Below the pieces are notes generated by a model, which was given only the letters and a program-made list of their open reading frames with translations, was not told where the DNA came from and did not search any database. Shown here piece by piece: positions 35,524-44,858 of a DNA stretch of 54,530 nt. The translations under genes and the position numbers were made by a program. Each line of letters opens with the position of its first letter. Within the stretch, counting starts at the first letter, position 1. Origin of the DNA: Caballeronia megalochromosomata (GTDB lineage Bacteria > Pseudomonadota > Gammaproteobacteria > Burkholderiales > Burkholderiaceae); contig LRBF01000243.1 of assembly GCA_001580565.1 (NCBI GenBank), positions 1 through 54,530 on the forward strand, in the 5' to 3' direction.

Positions 35524-37074
35524 ATGGCAGACAACACGAGCATCACGCAGGTCGAAACATTCGGTTTCGAGCGCATTCCCGACGCTTCGCGATACGCGCG
35601 GCCCATCGATCTGTTCCGCCTTCTGTTCGGTGGCTGCAACACGTTTTCAACGTCGGTGCTCGGCAGCTTTCCGGTGCTGGTGGGACTTTCGTTCGAGGCG
35701 AGCATGTGGGCCATCGTGCTCGGCGTGCTCGCGGGCACCTGCATGCTCGCGCCGATGAGCCTCTTCGGGCCGCGCAACGGCACGAGCGACCCGGTTTCGT
35801 CGGGCGCGCACTTCGGCATTCATGGCCGTATCGTCGGCTCGTTTCTCGCGCTGCTCACCTCGGTCGCGTTCTTCTCGCTCGCGGTGTGGAGTTCGGGCGA
35901 CGCGCTCGTCGGCGGCGCGCACGACATGGTGGGCCTGCCGGTCAATCCGTGGACGCTCGGCACGGCGTATCTGGTGTTCGCGGTGCTCGTGCTGATCGTG
36001 TGCATCTACGGATTCCGCTTCATGCTGTGGGTGAACAAGATCGCCGTGTGGGCGGCGAGCCTCATGTTCGTGCTCGGCGCGTTCGCGTTCGGGAAGGCCT
36101 TCGACGTGCACTATGCGGGCACGCTCCATCAGGGCGGCGCGGGCTTCTGGGCCGCGTTCATCGGCGCGGCGCTCGTCGCGCTCAGCAATCCTGTCTCGTT
36201 TGCTTCGACGCTCGGCGACTGGGCGCGCTACATTCCGCAATCGACGCCGCGCCATCGCGTGATGGGCGCCGTGTTCGCCGCGCAGATCGCGACCTTCGTG
36301 CCGTTCTTCTTCGGCCTCGTGACCGCGACGATCATCGCGACGCAGGCGCCGAACTTCATCACCGCGAATGACTACGTGGGCGGTCTGCTCGCGGTCTCGC
36401 CGCGCTGGTTCCTGCTGCCGATGTGTCTCATCGCGATCATCGGCGGCATGTCGACGGGCACGACCGCGCTCTACGGCACGGGCCTCGACATGTCGAGCAT
36501 GTTTCCGCGATTCCTCAACCGGGTGCGCGCGACGCTGCTGATCGGCACGCTCGCCATCGGCTTCATTTTCCTCGGCCGCTTCGCATTCAACCTCGTGGAA
36601 AGTGTGGCGACGTTCTCGACGCTCATCTGCACGTTCAGCTGCCCGTGGATGGCGATCATGGTGATCGGCTTCGTGCAGCGCGGCGGCTTCTATCTGGCGG
36701 ACGATCTGCAGGTGTTCAACCGTGGCGGGCGCGGCGGCCACTACTGGTTCAGGAACGGCTGGAACTGGCGCGCGATGGGCGCGTGGCTGCCGGCGGCGTT
36801 CATCGGTCTCGCGTTCGTGAATCTGCCGGGACAGTTCGTCGGTCCGCTCGGCGCGCTTGCGGGCGGCAGTGATCTGAGCGTGCCGGTGTCGTTCGCCGTG
36901 GGCGGCGTGCTGTATCTCGTGATGCTGTGGCGCTTTCCCGAACCCGATGCCGTGCACGGTCCGCAAGGTCGCCGTCTCATTGGCGCGCAGCGCCAGCCTA
37001 CGCGTGCCGCTGCGCCCGTGTCCATGACGGCGCGCGTGCGCGACCTCGCGGGCAGCCGCGAACAGGCCGAATGA
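35524..37074 (+). CDS. NCS1-family permease (purine/cytosine permease-like)
   Basis: A 516-residue transporter with about 12 membrane helices. The Asn/Gly-rich first helix region (FGGCNTFSTSVLGSFPVLVGLSF) and GPRNGTSDPVSSGAHFGIHGR fit the NCS1/Transp_cyt_pur family, which imports nucleobases, hydantoins, thiamine precursors or related nitrogen compounds. The start at 35524 has AAAGGAG about 10 bp upstream; in-frame sequence before it is not conserved. Clustered with amine-oxidising genes, it may import the amine or guanidino substrate. Confidence 0.9.
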   Translation: MADNTSITQVETFGFERIPDASRYARPIDLFRLLFGGCNTFSTSVLGSFPVLVGLSFEASMWAIVLGVLAGTCMLAPMSLFGPRNGTSDPVSSGAHFGIHGRIVGSFLALLTSVAFFSLAVWSSGDALVGGAHDMVGLPVNPWTLGTAYLVFAVLVLIVCIYGFRFMLWVNKIAVWAASLMFVLGAFAFGKAFDVHYAGTLHQGGAGFWAAFIGAALVALSNPVSFASTLGDWARYIPQSTPRHRVMGAVFAAQIATFVPFFFGLVTATIIATQAPNFITANDYVGGLLAVSPRWFLLPMCLIAIIGGMSTGTTALYGTGLDMSSMFPRFLNRVRATLLIGTLAIGFIFLGRFAFNLVESVATFSTLICTFSCPWMAIMVIGFVQRGGFYLADDLQVFNRGGRGGHYWFRNGWNWRAMGAWLPAAFIGLAFVNLPGQFVGPLGALAGGSDLSVPVSFAVGGVLYLVMLWRFPEPDAVHGPQGRRLIGAQRQPTRAAAPVSMTARVRDLAGSREQAE

Positions 37075-37135
37075 CGCTGCATCGCCCATAACGAGCGCGC
37101 TGGGCGCGCAATAAAAACGCCGGAGAGAAGCAAGC

Positions 37136-38272
37136 ATGAATTCGAAGATGGTTCTGGCGGTGGCGCTGCTGTTCGCGTCCGCCGTCGCGCAAGCGCAGAG
37201 TAGTGTGACATTGTTCGGAGTACTTGACGAAGGCCTCAATCTGACGAGCAATGCAAATGGACACAAGACGTGGCAGATGTCGAGCGTCGATCTGGTGACG
37301 AGCCGCTGGGGCCTGAAGGGCAGCGAAGATCTCGGGGACGGGCTGCAGGCGATCTTCGCGCTCGAAAGCGGCTTCACGCTGGACAATGGCGCCGCGTATT
37401 ACAACGGCAGGCTGTTCGGTTATCAGTCGTATGTCGGCCTGCAATCCGATGCGCTCGGCACACTCACGTTCGGACGTCAGTTCGATTCGGTGACCGATGT
37501 CATCGGACCCATGACGGCGAACGGCTACTGGGGCGGCTATCTGTTCTCGCATCCGCTCGATAACGACAATACCGACGCCACGTTCCATGCGAACAACTCG
37601 GTCAAGTTCATGAGCCGCGAGTACGGCGGCGTGTCGGCCACTGCGCTGTACGGTTTCAGCAATCAGGCAGGCGCGTTCGCGGGCAATCGCGTGGTCAGCG
37701 CCGGCCTGAAGTACAGCTATGAAACCTTCACGATCGGCGCCGTGTATGAAGATCTCTCGGCGCCAGGCACGACATCGACCGGCGCCGTGGCTTCGGACGA
37801 CTCGAACTTCGTCGCGGCGAACCAGAAGATCTACGGCATCGGCGCGAGCTATGGCGCAGGGCCGGCGACGCTGGGTCTCGTCTATACGCATGTGAACGTG
37901 CAACAGCCGGTGTCGTCGGCTTATGTCGGCGATCTCGGGGCGAACGCCGCCAGCTTGCGATTCGATAACCTGGAGTTCAACGCGAAGTACGACATTCAGC
38001 CGGATGTGTCGATCGCCGGCATGTACACCTACTCGATGGCGCATCTGAAGCACAGCGGTCTCGACAGCGCGATGCACTGGAATCAGGTCGGCCTGATGGC
38101 GCAATATCTGTTGTCCAAGCGCACCAGTGTCTATACGCAACTGGTTTATCAGAAGGTGAGCGGCGGCAATACCGGCACGCCGCTCGATGTGGCGTTCATT
38201 CCCGGCGCGGCCGGTCCGTCGTCGAACTCGCACCAGACGGTGGCGCGAATCGGCATGACACACGCGTTCTGA
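37136..38272 (+). CDS. Gram-negative porin (Burkholderia OmpC-like)
   Basis: A 378-residue outer-membrane porin. Signal peptide MNSKMVLAVALLFASAVAQAQ is followed by SSVTLFGVLDEGLNLTSN, the standard first beta strand of Burkholderia porins, then alternating beta-barrel strands (SRWGLKGSEDLGDGLQAIFALESGF; TFGRQFDSVTDV) and the C-terminal Phe (GMTHAF) needed for outer-membrane assembly. It is 61 bp after the NCS1 permease with GGAGAG before the ATG, and probably gives the substrate passage across the outer membrane. Confidence 0.93.
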   Translation: MNSKMVLAVALLFASAVAQAQSSVTLFGVLDEGLNLTSNANGHKTWQMSSVDLVTSRWGLKGSEDLGDGLQAIFALESGFTLDNGAAYYNGRLFGYQSYVGLQSDALGTLTFGRQFDSVTDVIGPMTANGYWGGYLFSHPLDNDNTDATFHANNSVKFMSREYGGVSATALYGFSNQAGAFAGNRVVSAGLKYSYETFTIGAVYEDLSAPGTTSTGAVASDDSNFVAANQKIYGIGASYGAGPATLGLVYTHVNVQQPVSSAYVGDLGANAASLRFDNLEFNAKYDIQPDVSIAGMYTYSMAHLKHSGLDSAMHWNQVGLMAQYLLSKRTSVYTQLVYQKVSGGNTGTPLDVAFIPGAAGPSSNSHQTVARIGMTHAF

Positions 38273-38342
38273 TCTCGACGGCACCGGCGCGATCGACTTC
38301 GGCACCGTTACAATCCAGTTTCTCAGGCTAAAAGAGGTGCCT

Positions 38343-39371
38343 ATGGAACTGATGCTTGAGCGGCTTTCGGAGTCGGTGGCTTCAGCGCAAAGTCTGGAGC
38401 AGCTCACGAGACCGCTGCTCGAAATGCTCGAAATCGTGACGGGTCTGGAGTCGGTCTATCTGACTTCCATCGATGAAACCGCCGGGATTCAGTTTGTCGA
38501 TTTCGCGCGCAACTCCGGCGAGCTTCGCATCGACGAGGGACTGGAAGTGCCCTGGTCCGACACGCTTTGCAAGCGCTGCATCGAGGACGGACGCCGCTTC
38601 ACGTCCAACGTCAGCGAAGTGTGGGGCGATTCACAGGCGGCCCGCGCGCTCGGCATCGAGACTTATGCGAGCGCGCCGATCTGCGCGAGCAACGGGCTGA
38701 TCATCGGCACGCTGTGCGGCGCGAGCAGGCAAAGCCAGTCCATCGGTCCGCGTGCGCGCAGCGCGCTCAACCTGTTCTCGAAGATCATCGCTCAGCATAT
38801 CGAGCGGGAACGGCTGCTGGAGGAAGTGCGCCGCTCCAACGAGTACCTGACGAAGTTCGCGCTGACGGATACGCTCACCGGGCTGCCCAATCGGCGAGCC
38901 TTGCAGGACGAACTGGGGCGGCTGCTGGCGAGGGCCGCGAGAGATGGGTCGTATGTGATCGTCGGCATGATCGATCTAGACGATTTCAAGAAGATCAACG
39001 ATGAATTCGGGCACGCGGCCGGCGACAGTCATCTGAGAAGTTGCGCGGAACGCATTGCCGGCGTCACGCGGGACACGGATATGCTCGCGCGCATCGGCGG
39101 CGACGAATTCGCCTTCGTGGGTCCGGGTCCCGCCGATCTCGACGAGGCGAACCAGATTGCGGACGGCATTCGCGCGCGTCTTGCGCGGGCCGGAAGTGGC
39201 ACGAACCTGCCGGGTCGTCATCCGGTCGGCGCGTTCGGGTTGAGCATCGGTGCCGTTGCAGTGCGCTTCGTGAGCGCGGATCAGGCGATGGCGCTCGCCG
39301 ATGCCGCGATGTACGAAAACAAGCGCGATAGGAAAAGGCAACGGAGCGAGGCTGCGTCAGCGCAGGAGTGA
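38343..39371 (+). CDS. Diguanylate cyclase with GAF sensor (GAF-GGDEF)
   Basis: A 342-residue cytoplasmic signalling protein. The GAF domain (about 15-155) contains PWSDTLCKRCIEDG; the GGDEF domain (about 170-335) has DLDDFKKIND, an intact GGDEF active site (252-256) and a product-inhibition I-site RxxD (R243-D246). It should make cyclic di-GMP and be feedback-inhibited. I place the start at ATG 38343, with AGAGG upstream, rather than GTG 38337, which is too close to it. It stands alone between the porin and the convergent amidase gene. Confidence 0.9.
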   Translation: MELMLERLSESVASAQSLEQLTRPLLEMLEIVTGLESVYLTSIDETAGIQFVDFARNSGELRIDEGLEVPWSDTLCKRCIEDGRRFTSNVSEVWGDSQAARALGIETYASAPICASNGLIIGTLCGASRQSQSIGPRARSALNLFSKIIAQHIERERLLEEVRRSNEYLTKFALTDTLTGLPNRRALQDELGRLLARAARDGSYVIVGMIDLDDFKKINDEFGHAAGDSHLRSCAERIAGVTRDTDMLARIGGDEFAFVGPGPADLDEANQIADGIRARLARAGSGTNLPGRHPVGAFGLSIGAVAVRFVSADQAMALADAAMYENKRDRKRQRSEAASAQE

Positions 39372-39378
39372 GGTCGAT

Positions 39379-40758
39379 TCAGGCCTTCTGCAACTCCGTC
39401 TCGATCGCGGCCGCCACGCGCAGCACGTGCGCGTCGGCATGGGCGAGTCCGGCCACCGTGAGGCCCACGGGCGCGGCCTCGCGCGGCGCGCACGGCAGCG
39501 ATACGGCGCAACCGTCGAGAAAATTCACCACCGACGGATTGCGCAGCACGAGCGCATTGGTCGCCGCGAAGTGCGCGGCGTCGGCTTCGAGCGGCGCGAT
39601 CGCGGGGGGAATGATCGGTACGGTCGGCATGAGGAACGCGTCGAAACCGGCGAGCGCCGCGCGCGCCTGTGCGATGGACTGAGTCCGAGCCGCGATCAGA
39701 TCGATGTAGTCGGCGGCCAGCGCCGTTTCGCCGAGGCGGATGCGCGCCAGCACGCGCGGATCGTAGCGTTCGGCGTGCGACGGCAGACGGCCGCGATGCG
39801 TTGCGTAGGCCTCGATCGGCGAGAAACCGAAGCGGTTGATCGAGGGTAGCGTATCGAGCAGCGGCAAGCGCAGCGGGGTGAGTTGCACGCCGGCACGCGA
39901 GAGGCGGCCGAGCGTGGCTTCCCACGTTTCACCGACGAGCGCGTCCATGCCATCGGTCACGTAGTTCGTCAGCACCGCGATGCGCAATCCGGCGGGCGCG
40001 AAGGCGCGCAGTTGTGCCGCATCGCCGTCCACGGAGAGACCCGCGAGCACGCGATCGACGAGCGCGCAGCACGCCACGCCCGGGGCGATGGCGCCGATCG
40101 AATCGAGCGTGGTCGAGAGGGGGAACGCGCCGTTCGCCGGCACGCGCGCCGCCGTGGGCTTGAAGCCCGTGAGGCCGCAGAACGCGGCGGGAATGCGCAA
40201 TGAGCCGCCCGTGTCGCTGCCGAGGCCGGCGGCCGCCATGCCGAACGCCACCGACATCGCCGCACCCGACGACGAGCCGCCCGCCACCCGCGCCTCGCCG
40301 TTTCTGCCGTCGGTCCACGGCGAGCGCGGCGTGCCGTACCACGGGTTCACGCCGAGCCCCGAGAACGCGAACTCGCTCATGTTGGTGCGGCCGAGCGGAA
40401 TAGCGCCGGCGCGGCGCAGGCGCGCGACGGCGGATGCGTCGGCGGTTGCGGGCGGCGCGTCGTCGAGGACACGTGAGCCCGCGCGTGTGCGTTCGCCCGC
40501 GACGTCGAACAGATCCTTGATGGAAGCGGGCAGGCCCGCCAGCGGCGAGAGCCTGACGCCGGCGCGCCGGAGCGCGTCCTGGGCGTCGGCTTCGCGCAGC
40601 GCGCGCTCGCCGTCCACGGAGATGAAGGCGTTACCGCCGTTGCCGCCGTCAGAGTCGATGCGCGCAAGCGCGGTCTCGACGAGCGCGCGGCTCGTCGAGC
40701 GGCCCGCGTCGAGGTCGGCGGCGAGTTGCGAAAGCGGTGTGGCAGGAGCGAATGACAT
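39379..40758 (-). CDS. Amidase (amidase-signature family)
   Basis: A 459-residue amidase-signature hydrolase with the Ser-cisSer-Lys triad visible: Lys81 (GLPASIKDLFD), the GGSSSG loop (160-165) holding the cis-Ser, and S186 in SDTGGSLRIP. It would hydrolyse an amide or carbamate to an acid plus ammonia. The start at 40758 begins the family domain; upstream in-frame sequence is Arg/Cys-rich and not conserved. It is the last gene of the operon DUF4286-like / MFS / DUF2848 / amidase, and the gene context suggests an imported amide as substrate. Confidence 0.9.
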   Translation of the reverse strand: MSFAPATPLSQLAADLDAGRSTSRALVETALARIDSDGGNGGNAFISVDGERALREADAQDALRRAGVRLSPLAGLPASIKDLFDVAGERTRAGSRVLDDAPPATADASAVARLRRAGAIPLGRTNMSEFAFSGLGVNPWYGTPRSPWTDGRNGEARVAGGSSSGAAMSVAFGMAAAGLGSDTGGSLRIPAAFCGLTGFKPTAARVPANGAFPLSTTLDSIGAIAPGVACCALVDRVLAGLSVDGDAAQLRAFAPAGLRIAVLTNYVTDGMDALVGETWEATLGRLSRAGVQLTPLRLPLLDTLPSINRFGFSPIEAYATHRGRLPSHAERYDPRVLARIRLGETALAADYIDLIAARTQSIAQARAALAGFDAFLMPTVPIIPPAIAPLEADAAHFAATNALVLRNPSVVNFLDGCAVSLPCAPREAAPVGLTVAGLAHADAHVLRVAAAIETELQKA

Positions 40759-40819
40759 GTTGTCCGGTGCTTGAATTAGGGAATGGAAGCCGCGCAGCCG
40801 TGGCGCGCATGAGCGGCGT

Positions 40820-41521
40820 TCAGGCCACGACGGGCAGCGCGCGGATCGTGTAACGCGCGCGCAGGCTGCGTTCGAGCACAGGATCGTGCAATTCGAGTTC
40901 GAAAGCGTCGCCGGATTGCATCGCGGCCATCTCCCCCTGCACGGCGAGCGTGCCGCTGTACATGGCGCTGCCCGGCGGCAGCGCGCCGTCTTGCTCATAG
41001 CGGCGCCAGAGATCGGCGGGCGGCAGCAGGCCGTCGACCGTGCCGCTCTGGTACGCGCGTTGGTTGCCGCTCGCGTCGATTAGCGTGGCGCGCATCGTCA
41101 GACGGTCCCAGTGGGCGGCCACGTCGTCGTAGCGCCAGGCCTCGCGGCCGAGCGGCTTTGGACACACCTGCTTCGAGACGGCGACGCTGTACGCTTCGGC
41201 TTTTCTGTCGGTGTGATCGGAGCCGATCGTCACGAGCGTGCCGAGCGGGCTCGCGAGCAGCACGCATTCGATCTCGCCGCTCGTGTGCGGGCCGAGCACG
41301 TCCACGGTGTCGGCCTGACTCAGTTGCTCCGCGCCCACGCGGTAGAAGAGCGGCGTGGTCGACGGCGGCGCTACGCCGAGCGCGGCGAGTTCGTCGATGT
41401 GATGCTGGATCGCGTGGGCATCGCGGCCGGCCCAGCCCGCGATCACGAGCGTGTCGATGTCGAGCGTGAGCGGCGTGGCCGCGCCTCTGGCCGGGAGGAC
41501 GGTGAAGGAGAGCGTCGTCAT
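40820..41521 (-). CDS. DUF2848 family protein
   Basis: A 233-residue protein that I recognise as DUF2848, a family of unknown function related in fold to fumarylacetoacetate hydrolases. Characteristic stretches are TLVIAGWAGRDAHAIQHHIDELAALGV near the N-terminus and PLGTLVTIGSDHTDRKAEAYSVAVSKQVCPKP in the middle, and the end is Leu/Arg-rich (HDPVLERSLRARYTIRALPVV). No signal peptide. It is usually found next to amidases, as here (gap 61 bp), so it may act on the same compound. Confidence 0.82.
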   Translation of the reverse strand: MTTLSFTVLPARGAATPLTLDIDTLVIAGWAGRDAHAIQHHIDELAALGVAPPSTTPLFYRVGAEQLSQADTVDVLGPHTSGEIECVLLASPLGTLVTIGSDHTDRKAEAYSVAVSKQVCPKPLGREAWRYDDVAAHWDRLTMRATLIDASGNQRAYQSGTVDGLLPPADLWRRYEQDGALPPGSAMYSGTLAVQGEMAAMQSGDAFELELHDPVLERSLRARYTIRALPVVA

Positions 41522-41583
41522 GATGGGAATATCGAGGTGGGTGGAGCGTGCCCGGCGCGCGAGCGCCGGACGGACTTGCTGAA

Positions 41584-42891
41584 TCAGTCTTCGAGCGGGC
41601 GTCGTGCGGTTTCGCGGGCGGCGATCAGCGCGATGGCCGTGACGATCAGCGCGCCGCTCACGTAGAGCGAGACGGCCGTCGTGCCGTGTGACGCGCGGAA
41701 CAGCGCGACGATGATGAGCGGCGCGAAGCCGCCGCCGAGAATGCCCGCGAGCGTATAGGCGAGCGACGCTCCGGCGTAGCGCACACGGGTCGGAAACTGC
41801 TCGGTCACGAACGCCGCCTGCGGACCGTACATGACCGCGTGGATCACCAGGCCGACGATCACGGCGAGCACGATCAGCGCTGGCTGCGAGGTGTTCATCA
41901 GCATGAAGAAGCCGAAAGCCCAGACGATCGCCGCGATCACGCCGCCGAGATAAACGGGGCGACGGCCGAAGCGGTCGGACAGCGCGCCGAAAAGCGGCAC
42001 GGTCGCGGCGTTGCAGGCCGTGCCCGCGAGCACGGCGAAGAGCGCGAGGGAGCGCGGGAGATGGAGTTCCGTCGTCACGTAGGTGAGCGTGAAGACGACG
42101 AGCAGCGCGTAGAGCACGTCCGAGCCGATGCGCGCGCCGCCCGCCACGAGCAGCCGGCGCCAGTGCTGCGAGAACACTTCGAGCACGGGCACTTTGGCCG
42201 TCGCGTGCGCCTCGCTGAGTTTTTCGAACTGCGGTGTTTCGCCCACGCTGCGCCGCACCCACAGGCCGAAACCGACCAGCAATAGACTGGCGATGAAAGG
42301 CACGCGCCAGCCCCACGCGAGAAACGCGTCGGAGGGAATCGAAACCGTGATGACGGCGATGAAACCCGTGCCGAGCAGCGTGCCGAACGACGGCCCGACC
42401 TGCGCCCACGAGGCATTGAGGCCGCGCTTCTTCTGATCGCCGTGTTCGACCGCGAGCAGCACCGCGCCCGCCCATTCGCCACCGAGCGCGACGCCCTGCA
42501 CGAAGCGCAGCGCAATCAGCAGGATCGGACTCAGGATGCCGGCGCTGGCATAGGTGGGCAGCACGCCCATCAGCGCGGTGGTGAGGCCCATCAGCACGAG
42601 CGTGAGCATGAGCACCGCGCGGCGCCCCACGCGGTCGCCGAGATTGCCGAAGATGAAGCCGCCGAGCGGCCGCGAGACATAGCCGACCGCGTAGGTCGAG
42701 AACGCGAGCAGCGTGCCCGCGAGCGGATCGACCGATGGGAAGAACAAGTGATTGAAGACGAGCGCGGCGAGCGTGTTATAGACGGTGAAGTCGTACCATT
42801 CGAGCGACGTGCCGACCATGCTGGCAGTCGCGAGGCGGCCGCGTCCGGCGCGCGCCTGGCGTACTGTCGAGGCTTGAGCGAGAGAGTTCAT
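41584..42891 (-). CDS. MFS transporter, metabolite:H+ symporter (MHS) family
   Basis: A 435-residue transporter with 12 predicted helices. Features are ATASMVGTSLEWYDFTVYNTLAALVF at helix 1 and GGFIFGNLGDRVGRRAVL in the loop between helices 2 and 3, hallmarks of the MHS group (ShiA, ProP, KgtP), which imports organic acids or betaines. The start at 42891 matches the family N-terminus. It is the likely uptake system for the amidase operon. Confidence 0.92.
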   Translation of the reverse strand: MNSLAQASTVRQARAGRGRLATASMVGTSLEWYDFTVYNTLAALVFNHLFFPSVDPLAGTLLAFSTYAVGYVSRPLGGFIFGNLGDRVGRRAVLMLTLVLMGLTTALMGVLPTYASAGILSPILLIALRFVQGVALGGEWAGAVLLAVEHGDQKKRGLNASWAQVGPSFGTLLGTGFIAVITVSIPSDAFLAWGWRVPFIASLLLVGFGLWVRRSVGETPQFEKLSEAHATAKVPVLEVFSQHWRRLLVAGGARIGSDVLYALLVVFTLTYVTTELHLPRSLALFAVLAGTACNAATVPLFGALSDRFGRRPVYLGGVIAAIVWAFGFFMLMNTSQPALIVLAVIVGLVIHAVMYGPQAAFVTEQFPTRVRYAGASLAYTLAGILGGGFAPLIIVALFRASHGTTAVSLYVSGALIVTAIALIAARETARRPLED

Positions 42892-42950
42892 CGGGGGTCT
42901 CCATTGTTGTTGACCGGGGCCGCGCAGCGAGCGCAGGCGGCCCGTGCGCA

Positions 42951-43604
42951 TCACGCCGCGAGGCGCCAGAGCATGTCGAAGCTGCGCACTGCTTCGGGCG
43001 CGATGCCCGCCGCCGCCGCGAGCTTGCGCGCGGCGGCGCGGGCCGCTTCGTTCGAACTGCCTTCGACGAACACGACCGCGTCTTCCTGCGCCGCGCGGGT
43101 GGCGCTGGCATTGCCCGTCGCGAGCGGCGCGGAGAGCGTGCCTTCGGTGCGGAACACGCGCACGGCGTGCACGCCGGTTTCGCGCGTGGCTTCATCGGCC
43201 TGATCGCGCCAGTTTGTGGCGGCGAGAGCCTCCGGCGAGGACACGAAGAGCGCGACATGCGCGCCTTCGCCTGCGCCCGCTTCGAACGCGAGTTCGCCGA
43301 CGCGCCGCTGTGTGTCGCTCATGCGCCCGAAGTTGCGCAGCGACCAGTCGGTCTGCTGCGTGAAGGCCCGGCGGTAGGCGTCGCTGCGGAACACGTCGAG
43401 CGACTCGGTGACATAGAGCGCGAGATAGCGGCGCGCGTGGCCGTCGTTCGCGAGGAAGCGGCGGGCGTGGCTAAAGCCGCGAATGCCCACGCGTTCCTGC
43501 ATGTGCTCGCGGTCGTACCAGGCGTTGAAGTCGGTTTCGGCTTGCGGATCGGTGTCGGTCCAGATGCAAAGCTGGCCGGGCCGGAGGTGCGGTGTGGTGC
43601 TCAT
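42951..43604 (-). CDS. DUF4286-like protein of unknown function
   Basis: A 217-residue cytoplasmic protein that appears to hold two related ferredoxin-like halves: CIWTDTDPQAETDFNAWYDREHMQERVGIRGFSHARRF and, after residue about 108, ALFVSSPEALAATNWRDQADEATRETGVHAVRVFRTEG. The WYDREHMQER motif resembles EthD/DUF4286 dimeric alpha-beta barrel proteins. It is the first gene of the amidase operon after the LysR gene. I assign the family by resemblance only. Confidence 0.7.
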   Translation of the reverse strand: MSTTPHLRPGQLCIWTDTDPQAETDFNAWYDREHMQERVGIRGFSHARRFLANDGHARRYLALYVTESLDVFRSDAYRRAFTQQTDWSLRNFGRMSDTQRRVGELAFEAGAGEGAHVALFVSSPEALAATNWRDQADEATRETGVHAVRVFRTEGTLSAPLATGNASATRAAQEDAVVFVEGSSNEAARAAARKLAAAAGIAPEAVRSFDMLWRLAA

Positions 43605-43703
43605 CGGGGCTTCCTGCGTCGTCGTTGAATCGGTCAGCGCAGTTTGGCGAGAGCAGGGTGTCGCGGTCCAACAAGAAAAAAAATACGCAGCAAACAGGTT
43701 TTC

Positions 43704-44693
43704 TTATTGCTTGCCGGGTCGCCTGGGTTTCGCCGCGCGTCGCGCGCCAACGGTGTTGATGGTTTCATCGATCCGATGCGACGCCGAGCCGTCGAGATCG
43801 GCGCCCAGCGCGAGGACGAACGCGCGCGCCTCTTCGCTCGCGAGACCGGCGATGCGCGCGGACATCGGGTGGCTTTGCAGGCGGTAGCTCGCCACCAGCG
43901 GAAGCGGGATGAAGCCGCTTTGCACGTCGAGCACTTCGAGCGCGCCTTCCCGCAATTCGCGCTGGATGATCGCCGGGGGCAGCACGCTCACGCCGAAGCC
44001 GTCCGCGACGAGGCGGATCATCGCCGCCACCGAACTGATGCAGTTGATGCGCACGGGCCGCTCGACCGCGCGCGCGAATTCGCGTTCGAGCGCGATATGC
44101 GGCCCCGAGTTTCGCGAAAAGCTGATGACGGGAAACTCGGCGAGACGCGCGAGATCCACGGGCCGTCCCGAAAGGCCGAGCGCGGGACTCGCGACCCAGC
44201 GCATCGGGAATTCGCAGAGCGGCTGATCAGCGAACTCGCGATCATTGAGCGCATGCGTTTGCAGGATGAGGTCGACAGCGTCGGCGCGCAGCAGTTGCGC
44301 GAGATGGATGGTGGTGTCACTCGTCACCTCGATTTCCAGATGCGCAAAGCGTTCGCGCACGCGCGCCATGAGTGCGGGGAACCAGCTATGCACGATCGAC
44401 TCGACCACGCCGATGCGAATGAGACCGCCGTCGCCGCTCGCGTCTTCGACTTCACGGCGCATTTCCTCTCCGAGATTCACGATGCGCTCCGCGTACGCGA
44501 GCATCTTGCGGCCCGCGGGCGTGAGCGTGGCTGAGCGCGAATTGCGATCGAACAGACGCACGTCGAAGCTTTCTTCCAGCGACGCGATACGGCTCGATAC
44601 CGCCGCCTGCGTCGTATGGAGCTTCTCCGCGGTGAGGCGGAAATTCTGCAGACGAGCGAGCCAGATGAACGTTTCGAGAAAGCGGATATTCAT
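43704..44693 (-). CDS. LysR-family transcriptional regulator
   Basis: A 329-residue LysR regulator. HTH at MNIRFLETFIWLARLQNFRLTAEKLHTTQAAVSSRIASLEESF; effector domain beginning IRIGVVESIVHSWFPALM. The Arg/Lys-rich C-terminal tail (RRAAKPRRPGKQ) is unusual. It lies upstream of the amidase operon on the same strand, with a 99-bp interval containing an A/T-rich inverted repeat (AAGAAAA ... TTTTCTT), and probably controls it. Confidence 0.9.
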   Translation of the reverse strand: MNIRFLETFIWLARLQNFRLTAEKLHTTQAAVSSRIASLEESFDVRLFDRNSRSATLTPAGRKMLAYAERIVNLGEEMRREVEDASGDGGLIRIGVVESIVHSWFPALMARVRERFAHLEIEVTSDTTIHLAQLLRADAVDLILQTHALNDREFADQPLCEFPMRWVASPALGLSGRPVDLARLAEFPVISFSRNSGPHIALEREFARAVERPVRINCISSVAAMIRLVADGFGVSVLPPAIIQRELREGALEVLDVQSGFIPLPLVASYRLQSHPMSARIAGLASEEARAFVLALGADLDGSASHRIDETINTVGARRAAKPRRPGKQ

Positions 44694-44858
44694 GATCGTT
44701 GTTGCGCGCAGGACGGGCATCGAGCTCGCATGATAGCGCGTCGGCTTTCGGCAATCTGACCATTGGCGCGCGCGGCACGGTGATTGCTGCACTCCTCTCC
44801 AAGCAGGCGGGCCACCGTCTGTGTCCATATTCCAGTCCGATCAAAGGAGGGACGGATC

